From assembly GCA_022432975.1 (NCBI GenBank), contig CM039502.1, forward strand, positions 16,625,453 through 16,689,452: 64,000 nt of DNA. Direction: 5' to 3'. The position numbers were made by a program, and so were the translations under genes. Shown here one piece after another: positions 10,256 to 21,550 of the stretch (position 1 is its first letter; each line of letters begins with the position of its first letter). The stretch comes from Begonia masoniana. Its lineage: Eukaryota; Streptophyta; Magnoliopsida; Cucurbitales; Begoniaceae. The notes beneath the pieces are model-generated. The model saw nothing but the letters and a program-made list of their open reading frames with translations, was not told the DNA's origin and ran no database searches.

Positions 10256-12719
10256 GTAACGACCCTATTACTGTACCCAATTTTTCCGTATTATATATAT
10301 ATATATTTTTAACCTAAGTAAATCCTATAACGTAAAAACGGAAATTTAAAACGTTGATAGAATTAAAACCATTGAAAACTATTTAAATAAAGTTAAAACA
10401 ATTATTTAAAAACAATTTAAAACAAAGTGAAACAATCGGCAGAGAACATGGGCAGAAATGGGCAATCGCCCCTAAAATGAAGGGGCGATCGCTGGTTTTG
10501 CCAGTGATCGTCTCGGTGAAGTGATCACAGATCGCGGCGATCAACACGAGGAGCGATCGATCCCCTGTTTTGGGCGATCGATCGCCACACGCTCTGGAAT
10601 TCTTCCAGAGCATGGCGACCATGGGCGATCGATCCCCACCATTGGGCGATCGATCGCCATGTCCTCTAGATTTCCAGAGGACTGGCACACCTCTCTTTTT
10701 CCTTCTTCCCTTTCTTTCTTCTCCTTCTACTTCCTTCTTTCTCTTCCTGCATAACCCTACAATTATAAACACCTCTTAACAATTCCTTAACCCATTTCAA
10801 TGCATACCTCAACATGCTCATACATCTCCATTATCTCACTCTAACTAACTCAAGTTACAATTCAAACCAAATACGTTTTTACAAAAACAAACCGCGTGAA
10901 TATGTTTAAAAACTGAACATTTCCCTAATACCAAACATTTACAAAACACATTTCCAAAACGCTTAAAAACTCAAAACATAACCTATCCAATATCCAGAAC
11001 CAAACATCCTAAAATGATCTATCTGTACAAGTATTTTACCTAAACAGTTTCTATCCAAAATAGCCCAAAATACCTACATACGTCCCCACGGGTTATGAAC
11101 GCCTCGACTGTGCCAGCACACTCCCGCGATCATTCTTCGTCAACTGAACTCAGGCTTAGGGAGGAGGAACATCGTCCTCACCTGTCTCGTAATCACCTAC
11201 ACCATACAAAAACACTATGAGATAAAAGTCTCAGCAAGTTCCGTAAATGCAATGCATGCTGTGCGTATGAGTTTCAGAAATCATGCAACATTTTCTTATC
11301 ATTACGTCACAGACAGAATGTCACCGAGGTCTCAGCCTATTAGATGGAGAGGACACATCCCGCGGTCGGATTGCCCTCTTCACCTAACGGGTGGGGGGGC
11401 AGGGGGTACACGCTCGCACCCGTAACAGCCGTGCCTGAGCCCCACCTCGCGTAACCAGATACAGATTACATTGATTCATTACGTTCATTCATTTCATTTT
11501 CTTAAACACGTGCAGAAATCCGTTTTCATGCTATTTTAAAATACGTGATGCATGAACAGTTATAGACATAAAATAAATAAACATCATATATACCATCAAG
11601 ACTATAAAAAGCATAACCTATAAAAGAACTAACCCTAACTACCTGACCAAAGCATATAAACAAACAACTCTCCAGAGATCCTCGACGCGACATCGACATA
11701 CGGTGTAGGCCACTCGGCCAAGTAAGTCATGAGAACTTACCTCGTGCGCGATGAACTTCGACCTCCGTCCACGAGCGTTGTTCGTCTGAGACAAAACACA
11801 ACAATTAACATTAACACGAGATTCAACCAAAAAATGTCCAAATCCAACGAAAACTCAACTAAGGAAATTCTCCTTAAATTCTTACTCACTTCAATGAGGC
11901 ATTCTACTGAGCAACTAACGCTCGATACCTCAAAATTTCCATTAACGAGTTTTCCCCCAAAACTCGAAAATTCGTAAATCTCTAAAATTAGTCCTAAATC
12001 GATTAACTTCGTCCAATAACGTTTAATACGTTCAACATACTCACCAATAACACAAACCTATGAATTTCAAACCCTAATTCGCGTTTTTCACAAAACCCTA
12101 AACGAAACCCTAACCGTTAAACTCTGTGAAAACCGAACTATAACGCTCCAAAAGTATAGAATCATACCTAGGGTTGCGAGACGAGGAGAAAACGTGAAGG
12201 ATCGGAAGTCGTCGGAGGAAAAACGGTGGTCAAAAGAGGAATGACCGTGAGTCACCGGAGGAGGGAGGAGAATCACAGGGGAGCGAAGATGGCGTGGAGA
12301 AGAAGAAGAAGAAGATTTTTAAATTAAAATTTTGACTTTGCAAATTACTATTTTGCCCTTCCTTTGATTTTTCTATTTGTTTCGTCCTTCGTTTCGTTAG
12401 TTAACCGACGATTCGATTTCTCCAAATTTTCTTAATTCACCATTGACTCCATCTCATTATCAGGGTTCTTTTAAAACTGTCCGTTCGCAATTTGGACCCC
12501 GTTTACTGTTTTTACTAAAATATCCTTTATATTACGAGAAATGTAATTTTCGTAAAATTAGCGTTAAACTCCTAAAATTCCCAAAATTTTCTTAAAATCC
12601 TTATAAATTATTAGGATCATAATAACGCTTTCTTTTTACAAAATCGACTTAATTTGACATAATTGCAATAATGCCAATATATTATTTATTTACAAAATCC
12701 CAAAAATCCGGGTGTTACA
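10256..12719 (-). mobile_element. Solo LTR E1 inserted in gag
   Basis: A 2464-bp block reading TGTAACGACCC..GGGTGTTACA on + interrupts gag just past its zinc knuckle. The flanks CGCCA (10251-10255) and CGCCG (12720-12724) are a 5-bp duplication with one G to A change. It shares the start TACTGTACCC and several internal blocks with 30480-32937 of nearly equal length. It is placed on the minus strand because the homologous LTR ends of the element at 23545-52141 have that orientation. It holds no coding domain; ORFs such as 10383-10772 come from its palindromic GC-rich block. Confidence 0.8.
10480..10690. repeat. GC-rich palindrome block in solo LTR E1
   Basis: Two perfect palindromes GGCGATCGATCGCC lie at 10573-10586 and 10645-10658, with degenerate relatives at about 10490, 10545 and 10623. 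The CTCTGGAATTCTTCCAGAG inverted repeat near 10593 has counterparts in the other LTRs of this group. Confidence 0.7.
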
Positions 12720-13395
12720 CGCCGTGTGATGGTCATTAAGGAATCAATAGGTGAATGGTAGAGTGAGGAAGACGAAGGACAATATAATAAGGTGGAAGAA
12801 GAAGTAGTAGGAGAAAGTGACCAAGAAGCCGATGAATGCACGGCTAAAGAAGGACCCCTACTATTAGTTATAAGGCGAGCATTAATATCGAAAAATGTGG
12901 ACAAGGACTGTCAACGTGAAAATCTTTTCCATAGTCGTTATGCAGTCAAGGACAAGGTTTGCTTGTTAATAATTAATGGAGGAAGTTGCATCAATGCGGT
13001 CTCCCAAGACATGGTCGATAAGTTAGGGTTGGAAACCACTAACCACCCTACACCCTACAAGCTTAAATGGTTGGACGATAGAAATGACCACGTGATAACT
13101 AAGCAAATCAGCGTAGACTTCACCATAGGAAAATATAAGGATTCGGTTCTTTGCGACGTTGTCCCAATGAGTGCCAGCCATATCCTATTAGGACGACCAT
13201 GACATTACGACCGGAGAGTACAATATGACAGATTTCTAAACTGTTACACTTTTAACTTTGGAGGAAGAAAAATCAATTTATTGCCTATGTCTCCCGAACA
13301 AGTGGCTCGAGATGAGACCACCCGTAAAGAAGGAAAAATAAAGGAAAATCTTCTATTATCGAAACGCGAGTTGATAAAAGAGCAAGAGCCCTCTC
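12720..13395 (+). pseudogene. gag tail and protease of the outer element (part 2)
   Basis: The gag frame resumes as RVMVIKESIGEW and stops at 12759 (TAG). The same frame continues through a retropepsin with IINGGSCINAVSQDMVDKLG near 12969; the family has Asp where Asn appears, so the catalytic residue looks lost. Then come KLKWLDDRND and ILLGRP followed by a TGA at 13200, where Trp is usual, and HYDRRVQYDRFLNCYTF. The normal next step would be RT, but no RT motif follows. Confidence 0.75.
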
Positions 13396-14347
13396 TCATC
13401 AAGTAGCATACCAATCCCTTATATGATGAAGAGATGTCGTACCAATTGGAAGACGTATTCTTATGGCATCAAGAGAAAAGGGAGATAAGTGAGGAAAATA
13501 TTTTTGGACTAGGTAGTATGATTGTTGCGCCATCCCTTTCCTTCCCGAATCTTGAGAAAATTTCCTTTCAATCTCATCCAATTCGGAAGAAGTTAGTCTA
13601 TGGCCTTGAACCTACCTATTGCCTTTCTACATTCCTTCTTAGGGCCCTACAAATAAATAGGAATTTTACTCCCTTTGTGATCAACAAACGTCCTATCTTA
13701 CAATTGAGAGAATTACCAAAACAGGTGACTATCATAAATTTTACCATCGTACAAGGGATAAGGTTCAATTAAATGGAAAGCTTACATTTGTGGTCTTATG
13801 GACAAATCGATTACCTCTTTGGTTGAAAGGTTATATTGAAAACTCAATAGTGCTACATGCCGAATTCAACTACTTTGGAAACTTTCACTCCATCACTGAG
13901 CAATCGCCCTCCAAAGTAGTGTCCGAATTCAATCATTCCATCTTTACCAAAGAAATTTTTAGTAAGACCATCCAACCCCCATGCCATTTAGAGTATCGTT
14001 TGGTGAGAGACTTTATAACGGAAGAATATGTCCTCATTGCCTTCAAACTCAAACCTCTCGAGAGTTTCGATCAAGCTAGTAGACGAGAACTTGTAGGAGT
14101 CATCTTTGGGATGAAGTCAACCAATGGATTTGAGGTTAAATCCTCAAATCACCCAGAGAGGATGACATGCCTCGGGTTACATTCAAAAGAAAATTTGGCA
14201 AAGTCTCATATGTTATCTAATCTCTCTGCTTATTACGTGTTCTCTTTTTGCAGGTATAATTATGCGGAAGGATTGCACTTGGAGCACATGGAAGGAATCA
14301 CCAAATGGCCAATGAGAATTTTTCTTCCCGACCCTCTAAATGTGTAA
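13396..14347 (+). pseudogene. Unidentified 3' coding region of the outer element
   Basis: Two + ORFs, 13434-13772 (112 aa) and 13790-14347 (185 aa), fill the space where RT, RNase H and integrase would be. Neither shows their motifs (no F/Y-x-DD, no HHCC, no DDE spacing). The second ends KWPMRIFLPDPLNV and its end recurs at 49-234. CAG followed by GTATAATTATG at about 14253 looks like a splice acceptor. It could be a captured host fragment or a very decayed pol; no function is assigned. Confidence 0.5.
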
Positions 14348-14441
14348 TTTTATTTTTGAACTTATTTGGCATACATTAGCCTTTTGTATAGAATATTATA
14401 TTTGCATTATGCATTAGATTGTGTGGTTAAGGTTAGATGAA

Positions 14442-15635
14442 TGTTGGTGGATTATGGGTTGAAGACTTGGCCATCCAAGTTAAGAAGCTCTCCACACTTA
14501 TGGATTTTCTCTTCAATAAAAGGAACCTAAAGGAAGCCTTGGCCCAAGGAAGAGCCCACATTTAAAGGTAGGAAATTACAGGTACAAATGTGAGTGGAAC
14601 ATGTCTCAATGACATGGCAAAGGCTCAGCCATTGATCAAGGAAAGGCGCTGGACACGCTGGGCCTTCGATCTGGCGCGCGCGGGCAAGCAGAACATCACT
14701 GGGTAGGCGCACGCAGGCATCAGCGTGAGGCGCTGGCAGTAGCGTGAGGGGCGGGCAACAGCGAGGCACGCAGGCAGCAGCGAAGGCGCGCGGGCCGCTC
14801 AGCACTGTTGATGGCGGGCACCCAGGCAGCAATCTGGGTCATCAGATCGCACGCACAGATCAACATCCAGCACCGTTGATGAGGCACGCGGTTGCTTCAC
14901 GCTGGACCGTCTGATGCGCGCGCCAGCAGCTTCCACCAACCAGATGCGTGCGCACGGATGCCTCCCTCCATGGCCGCCGATTATTTTGCATCTAATGGCC
15001 ACTATTTCTTCTTCAATCCATGCCAACCTAATCCACCTTAGGTTGCCTATATAAGCATAGCATTGGTGCATGTATTGAAATTTTTGCCCATTTTTATGAA
15101 ATTGCTATTTCCCTAACTAAGGTTAGAAGCCCCTCATTGGGTGTTTCCTCGATTCTTGAATCGAGTGGAGAGGTCCTCCCTTGTTCACCTAGCCCTCGGG
15201 TTGTTAGGTGAACTCGAATCTTTCCCTTACCCTCTTCTCTAGAGATTTGGATTCGAGAACGAAAACCTAGGCCTACGGTGGTCGTTTTTCTCCAGAAAAA
15301 CGTGCACCCGAGAACTCAAACATGAGATAGCTCCTCGGGTCCACCAAAGGTATTTCCATTTTCTCTACATCCATCTTATTTCTTGCATTTTATTTCTCCT
15401 TCACTTCGGCCATACACTCAATCCACCTTCATCTTGTTCATTTATCTTTGCATTTCTTCCATTTTATTCCCTTAATGTTCGGCCATCACTCACACACACA
15501 TCACCTTCATCTCATTTACATTTTTCTAGTTATCTTCTTCACATTATTTTCGGTTTTGTGCTACACTACCTCACCCGAGCACTTGGTTAACTTTGTGGGT
15601 TTAACACGGCCTCTTTTCTAAGGGACCCCGTGTCA
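14442..15635 (+). repeat. 3' LTR of the outer element
   Basis: Runs from TGTTGGTGG to CCCCGTGTCA and aligns with 330-1483. It keeps a TATA box, TATATAAG at 15049-15056, in a 66-base segment deleted from the left LTR. The right flank starts CTAATAGGTCCC. Confidence 0.75.
15049..15056 (+). promoter_or_regulatory. TATA box of the outer LTR
   Basis: TATATAAG in the only one of the two LTRs that retains this segment. Transcription start would be expected about 30 bases downstream; this is inferred. Confidence 0.5.
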
Positions 15636-17160
15636 CTAATAGGTCCCGACCTAATCCCCGTGTTTTGAAGAATACAGATTATCACCAATGGATTATAAAA
15701 TGACGTTCTGCAAAATAAATTTAGAACAATGGATATTACCTCAGATTATTCTCGTGAAATGGATATTCTCTTATATTAGTCTTATCATTTATGTATTAGG
15801 TTAATTTACTCAAATTAACAGTAACATATTAATAATTTCCATCTCGCTAACCGGGTAATCAACTTAAGTGATCTATACCAAACTGAAGTCATCTTCTCAA
15901 AATTAAATGTTGCTAGAAAAACTCTGTATTCCGTTGGAGACTCAATAGCTTTCATATTCTTCACCATGACTTCCAACAAGTTTTCTATAGTCATAGGGTT
16001 TGGTCCCCCCTCAAATAACGGTTGATTTAAATGCCTTAATTCTTTGAAATAATTGATTCGATTGAGTACTTGGTTCTGAACGCTGCCATCTCTGGGCAAA
16101 TTCTACAATGCATCCCTCATAGCTATCAAATGATAAGTTGGTTGCGATTCAACAGATTGCACTGTTGGTGTTGCAGGTGCACGATTTCTAGGGACTATTC
16201 TTAAAGGCAATTTCAAATTAAGAATTGCTTGCATTTTCAACCCTCTTATTTTGAGATGGATTATAAACAAACAATGTCATTAATTCCTCGACAAAGTTCG
16301 ATTGAGATCAGATCCCTTATACTTGATTCATTGGTATTCGAAAGTCTTCCTTTATGTTCACAATGGGATATTCATTACTGTTAAATTTTGTAATGAGAAA
16401 ATTTGTAAAAAGATAAATTTATGGTGTACTTTCCTTAGGTCTCACTCCATATGAGCAGTGCCTATGTTGTCTATCACATTCTTCTCATCAACCTTGACTT
16501 GTTGCTTGTATGCACTGGAAAGCTTGAGTTAGGGTGAGAGTTATACAACTTGTAGCCCCTTTTTGCGTTGTCTTTCTACTTTCATGGTTAGTTGGATCAA
16601 GCTATCCATGACATCAAAAGATTGTAAATCCCCCACGTCACCTATTTCTTTGTAAAGACCTTTAATAAACTGTGTAATTGTTTTCTCATTGGGTTTTCCA
16701 TCCACTACGAATTTTTAGAGTCTCAAATTCAATCACATAATCTTCAACCAAGAGTTGTTCTTGTTTGAGATTTTGCATTTGCAAGAAGAACTCTTGTTTG
16801 TAGTGGCTAAACACAAACCCCTTTCTCATCAGGAATTTCATCACCTCCATGTTTGAATTTTTCTTTCCCCATAACGTCACCTTTGAGCCCATGATATTCT
16901 CTCAGCATAAACTAGCATAGCATCGTCACACTTTGTAAGTAATTGTAACAATCAAACATTTCCTCCACGTTCTCCAACCAATCTAGGCATTCCTCACTGT
17001 TGCTAGAACCCTTGAAATTAGGGATAGAAATCTTCAAGTGTTTCATTTCATCAATAGGATCATTTCTAGGTCTCAGACTTGGTGGATCTTCATAATTTGT
17101 TTCATCTCCTTCATTTTCTTCAATGATTTCTTCTCGGCTATGCCTCCTATTATTTCAAAT
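15636..17160 (-). pseudogene. Broken gypsy gag fragments, minus strand
   Basis: Two gag pieces read leftwards. At 15815-16099 lies FEGGPNPMTIENLLEVMVKN with YRVFLATFNFEKMTSVWY, the N-terminal capsid type of chromovirus-like gag. At 16686-16892 lies NSNMEVMKFLMRKGFVFSHY with EQLLVEDYVIEFETLKIRSG, a different gag type. The stretch 16451-17158 is a near copy of 55981-56680 (steady offset of about 39.53 kb), so one element family has pieces on both sides of the central nest. Many stops; no complete frame. Confidence 0.7.
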
Positions 17161-18560
17161 TTATAAATTTGTCCCAAACTCTGGGGGCCAACAGAAATTT
17201 ATATTGTAAATTAGACTAATTTATTCACCATTGTTCTTAATTTCACTTAATTCCATTACAGACTCAAGTGAGTTTCTATCCTGATTATGAGTTCTAACAT
17301 ATATTTTAAGACTAAAGCTTAATGATGAATCAGTAAAGATTTTGGTCTTTAGCCTTATACACATCTTATGTTATTTGATCCCTTTAAAGTAATTTATGTA
17401 ATGATTGGAGAAGTTCTCCATCTACCCATTGTGGGCTTTTGAACCCAAATTCAGCTATTCTTCCCTGACCTCTGAAATTTGCAACCTGGATATTGGTTAC
17501 TGGATCTTTGTAGATCATCTGAAGAATAAACAGCTGATTAGTTAATGCATTCGCAAATAGGTCAGTCAAAATTGTCGAAGTTCTCTTTGTAATCGACAAT
17601 CTAATCGAGAGATTCCCTTAAAAAAATGATTAAATCAGTCCACATACCAGTTTACGTTTATTAAAAGAGAATGAAAATGATTCCCTTTAAAATGAAAAGC
17701 ATAAAAATACTAAAAACAAATTCGAGGATAATGCTCCTATTTGGGTGCTTTTCCAATAACAATTTCCAGTGCTATTAGGAGCACTGAGTAACTCCACATA
17801 AATAGGAAAGATGCACAATATCAAGTGTGGCGTGGATTTCCTTAACAAGCATCTTCGGTATAGTTCCAACAGGTTACGCGTAAGTAGAAAGAATTTTGGG
17901 CAAATTTTTTTAATTTACGTACCATTTTCTGTCAAAAACATGGGCATGTTGTTGGATATTTCCTTCGTATAGTTGATCATCTTCTCCATTTCACTCTGCA
18001 AATCAAATGGTACAAAACAAATTATAGCTTGCCAAAAACTATGAAGTTCCTTTTGTTACATCTCCAGCACAACACAAATTAGGGAAGAAGTAGTTGCAGA
18101 AAAAAAAAAACAAGATTAAATTAGTAAATGGAGAAGATTATATTAGTGTATTTGAATAAGTATGATTATGATTATTGAGTTAGATTATGTTTGAGTTTTA
18201 AGTTTGATTTGATATCCAATAGATCATGGGATTTGAGATAATTACTTTGCTTTTTAATTCTCAGCTGATTTAGTTGTTAAATAGCTGATGTTGTCAGGTG
18301 ACTAAGGAACACAGAACAATATCTTTCCTGTGTGCTTTGTGTTTTGGCCGACAGCCTTCATCTTACATACGACATGTCTCTTTTTGCTCTTTTTCATGGT
18401 CAATAATGTCTTCTAGGCAAACGGTTCTTTATTATATTTTATTTTGATTAATGAAAAATATTTTTGTTCATAGAAGCTCTGAATTCACTTAAACTTAGAT
18501 GTAAAAGTTTAATGTCTATTCTTCTTTTTCCTTTATTTTTTTTGTCTAACTTCCAGCATC
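17161..18560. other. Low-feature interval with one exon-like ORF
   Basis: No retroelement domain is recognised. A minus ORF at 17384-17599 contains [20 protein letters not shown] followed by [14 protein letters not shown], preceded on that strand by a pyrimidine tract ending TTCTTCAG. The composition and the acceptor-like start suggest a stray host exon, but the protein is not recognised. The rest is AT-rich with no supported feature. Confidence 0.35.
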
Positions 18561-18572
18561 CATACTCTGCAG

Positions 18573-18799
18573 GTATTGCAACTGGGAACTTTGCATCTTA
18601 TGTCTAAAGATATTTGGGACATTCTTTCTCCCACTCTTACAGAACAATCCTTTGTGCCGAAACACATTGATGATACAGTCTCTTGTGATATTCCATTAGC
18701 CTTCCAGCTTCAAGATCTATATGACCAGTTTGAGCTCAAAATAAATGATCTTGAGATTAGTTTTCCAAAATTTTGGAATTCTCTATCCTATGTTGCAGT
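18573..18799 (+). other. Possible host exon, perhaps VPS13/chorein-like
   Basis: After a pyrimidine-rich tract ending CTCTGCAG, an open frame reads VLQLGTLHLMSKDIWDILSP and later LQDLYDQFELKINDLEISF, to a stop at 18800. Just downstream, near 18830-18928, another frame reads NSQKVSILEKFSASISVGHC. These segments resemble in style the repeated N-terminal part of plant VPS13/chorein lipid-transfer proteins. That is a weak recognition from memory of the family, not a match I can verify. It may be a functional exon in a very long gene or a dead fragment. Confidence 0.3.
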
Positions 18800-19070
18800 T
18801 TAATCTCAGCAGTGACCATGCATGTTTCTACAGATGGTCATGATGACACCTTTTAATTCTCAAAAGGTTTCTATTTTGGAGAAATTCAGTGCCTCTATTT
18901 CTGTTGGCCATTGTCTTATCTCAGATTAATCACTACTACTAATGTTATTTAGTTGCAACTCAGAACTGCTTATTTGACATGATGAAGCCATTGCATGTTT
19001 CTTCTTTAGGGTCTTTCTCGTATATTACGACAAGTGGCTTGTTATTATAAGTGATTGATTAAGAGAAAAT

Positions 19071-19485
19071 AATCAGGGGGCAAATTTATGTTAAGTTTAT
19101 TCAAAAATGAACTAAAAATGACCATTATAATGTTGATAGTTATTAAACAATATATTTGAGAAATGAAGGTTATGTTTGCACAAAAATTTCTAAAGAATGC
19201 TCTAGCTTTGATTCTTAGAGAATGATTACCCAAAATGTCATCTATACGGTGACTTTTAGCATATCTCTAATCTTTAGGATTAGCGTCCCTAATACTAATC
19301 CAACAATAAGAGAAAATTGTTCTATGAAGATAGGAGATAACGTATTAAATTATTTTAAGTTACTAGACCTTTCTAATAAGTTGATATTTTCTTTTGTGAA
19401 GCAATTAAGCCTCCTATTATTTCAAATTTATAAATTTGTCCCAAAATCTGGGGGCAAATTAGATATAAACTTAACATAAATTCGT
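19071..19485. repeat. Possible short fold-back element
   Basis: ATTTATGTTAAGTTTA (19085-19100) recurs inverted as TAAACTTAACATAAAT (19467-19482), and both arms sit beside a GGGGGCAAAT motif. AGATGGTCATGATGA occurs on both sides, at about 18831 and 19517. The arms are short and no clear target duplication was found, so this is tentative. Confidence 0.3.
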
Positions 19486-19556
19486 TTAATTGTTCTTGTC
19501 TCATATTATACAGACAGAGATGGTCATGATGAATCACTAAATTGTTCTAAATTTAA

Positions 19557-20660
19557 CAATTGGATCACAATGGGTAGATTGGAGTTCATTAATGTTGAAC
19601 TTTGGTCTATTGACTATGATGTCAATCCATTGAAGCTTCTCACTTCCAAGATGGTCTTGGGAATCGACCACCCCTTAATAGCCTCAATCTTGACATCATC
19701 AACTTCCATGTCATGCTTACATATTATAAAACCGAAGTACACTAGTTCTTGCACAAAACAACATTTCTTGAGGTTGCCAAAGAGTTTGACCAACCTAAGA
19801 GTATCAAATAGTGGTCGAAAGTGCTCCAAATGTGATTGCAAATCTAAGCTATACACTAATATATCATCAAAGTATATCACAATAAACTTTCTTAAAAAAT
19901 CTTTTAAAACGTGATGCATGAGCCTTATGAAGGTGCTTGGAGTATTAGATAGACAGAATGACATTACAAACCACAGTTGGTCTTGAATGTCGTTTTTCAT
20001 TCATCTTCTTCTTTTATGCAAATTTGATGGTAACCACTTTTCAAGTCCACCTTAGAGAATATGAAAAATTCACTCAACTCATCCACCATATCTTCAAGTC
20101 TACGTATTGGAATCCTATACTTGATGGTGATTTGGTTTGACACGGCTATCAATACACATCTTCATTGTTCCATCTTTCTAGGCACTAATAATGTCGGCAC
20201 AAGACATGGACTAAGGGATGCTCGGATAAATCCCTTTTGAAGAAGTTCAATGACTTGCTTGTGGAGCTCTTTTGCTTTTTCTGGATTCATTCGATAAGAT
20301 GGCCGATTTGGTAGCACTACTCCCAATAATAAATCAATTTGGATGCTCGATAATTCACTCAACTCATCCACCATATCTTCAAGTCTACATATTGAATCCT
20401 ATACTTGATGGTGATTTGGTTTATGCACGGCTATCAATACACATCTTCATTGTTCCATCTTCTAGGCATAATAATGTCGGCACAAGACATGGACTAAGGG
20501 ATGCTCGGATAAATCCCTTTTGAAGAAGTCAATGACTTGCTTGTGGAGCTCTTTTGCTTTTTCTGGATTCATTCGATAAGATGGCCGATTTGGTAGCACT
20601 ACTCCCAATAATAAATCAATTTGATGCTCGATTTCTCTAAGGGGTGGAAGACCTTAAGGA
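19557..20660 (-). pseudogene. Gypsy reverse transcriptase fragment with internal duplication
   Basis: Reading leftwards, 20162-20374 gives the RT start ([40 protein letters not shown]). At 19614-20000 lies the palm with MSFCLSNTPSTFIRLMHHVL and the catalytic YFDDILVYS. The two pieces are separated and out of register, partly because of a 285-bp tandem duplication at 20069-20632. Protease and gag remnants lie to the right (20650-21490), the correct order for a minus-strand element. Confidence 0.75.
20069..20638. repeat. 285-bp direct tandem duplication inside RT
   Basis: TTCACTCAACTCATCCACC starts at 20069 and again at 20354, and the two copies run side by side to GGATGCTCGATAA and GATGCTCGATTT. 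They differ by scattered single-base deletions and substitutions. Confidence 0.85.
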
Positions 20661-21550
20661 AGTTTTTCGAGAAAGATGTGTTGATATTCATCGAAAAATA
20701 ATTTGGACCACCTCAGGAATTTTTTCCAACACTTCAAGCCGCTCACGAAACATAATCATCACCAAAGGGCCACAACTAACCAAGGACATTTGGAACTCAT
20801 TTCTTGACATGAATAAGATTGACTTGTCCTTTCATTTCTTCATCTTTTTATAATCCACATGAACTTGATCCGGACTAAGAGGAGATAGTTTATGGTCTTA
20901 CCTCCAAACTTGAAAGAATAAAATTTTGTGAAACCATCATGCTTAACCCTTCTATCAAATTGTCATAGCTTCTTTAGCAACAAATGGCTTCACTCATAGG
21001 TACAATATCACACAACACCATATCATTATATCCACAATAGTTATTTTAACATCCTCTTGGTCATTCAACCATCTCAACTCATAAAGGGTCGGATGCAAAG
21101 TGGTTTCCAAACCCAACTTCTCCACCAATTCTAAAAATGTAACATTTCTAGAACTACCTTAGTCAATTATAAGAGAACACACTTTGTCTTTGATCAAACA
21201 TCGACTGTGAAAAATGTTATCCCGTTGGCATACTTCCTCTCAAACTTGGGTGGCAAGTGTCCTTCAAATTATCATAATATAAGTGTTTTCTTGTGCATAA
21301 AGAACCTCTTCTTGGAAATCCACTTCTTCATTAGTTTGCTCCATTCAATCAACTTCACTTTCAACTTCATTAATGTCTTCTCTTAGCACCATTACTCTCT
21401 TATTAGAGCATTGTGAAGCAATATCCCCACAACTGAGACATTTGAAATGCTTAATGAGTCTTGATGAGTCTTGATTTTGGCTGAGTTCTATCTCTAATCA
21501 ACTTCTTATCTTCAACTCCTTTATTAGAGGCTCCTTTCAAGGGTGCATTC
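20661..21550 (-). pseudogene. Gypsy protease and gag zinc-knuckle remnant
   Basis: Read leftwards, about 21390-21440 encodes HFKCLSCGDIASQCSNKRVM, a CCHC knuckle with its first cysteines intact, then LREDINEVESEV. Around 21040-21180 lies a retropepsin region with LGLETTLHPTLYELRWLNDQ. Frameshifts and stops break the frame throughout. Order and strand fit the RT fragment at 19557-20660, so these are one minus-strand element whose 5' end is cut at about 21551. Confidence 0.65.

Larger units (their letters stand above)
330..15635 (+). mobile_element. Outer LTR retroelement, gypsy-like, gag and protease but no RT
   Basis: Two related LTRs (about 330-1483 and 14442-15635) flank a primer site, gag with a CCHC knuckle, a retropepsin and an unidentified 3' coding region. 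Removing the insertions at 2195-8701 and 10256-12719 restores one internal region of about 4 kb. No reverse transcriptase, RNase H or integrase motif is seen between the protease (ends near 13350) and the 3' LTR, so the element probably depended on a relative. The left boundary is a choice: homology continues left of 330 because a second copy abuts it, and TG at 330 is the best candidate start. No target duplication can be tested. Confidence 0.7.

Noticed and set aside
10383..10772. 129-codon minus ORF rich in DRSP repeats
   Set aside because: It reads through the GATCG palindrome block of solo LTR E1; the equivalent region of E2 has different sequence and frame.
19045..19233. Minus ORF containing RNFCANITFISQI, similar to SIRE-like pol linker
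   Set aside because: Only about a dozen residues match and the flanks do not; could be chance or a tiny fragment.
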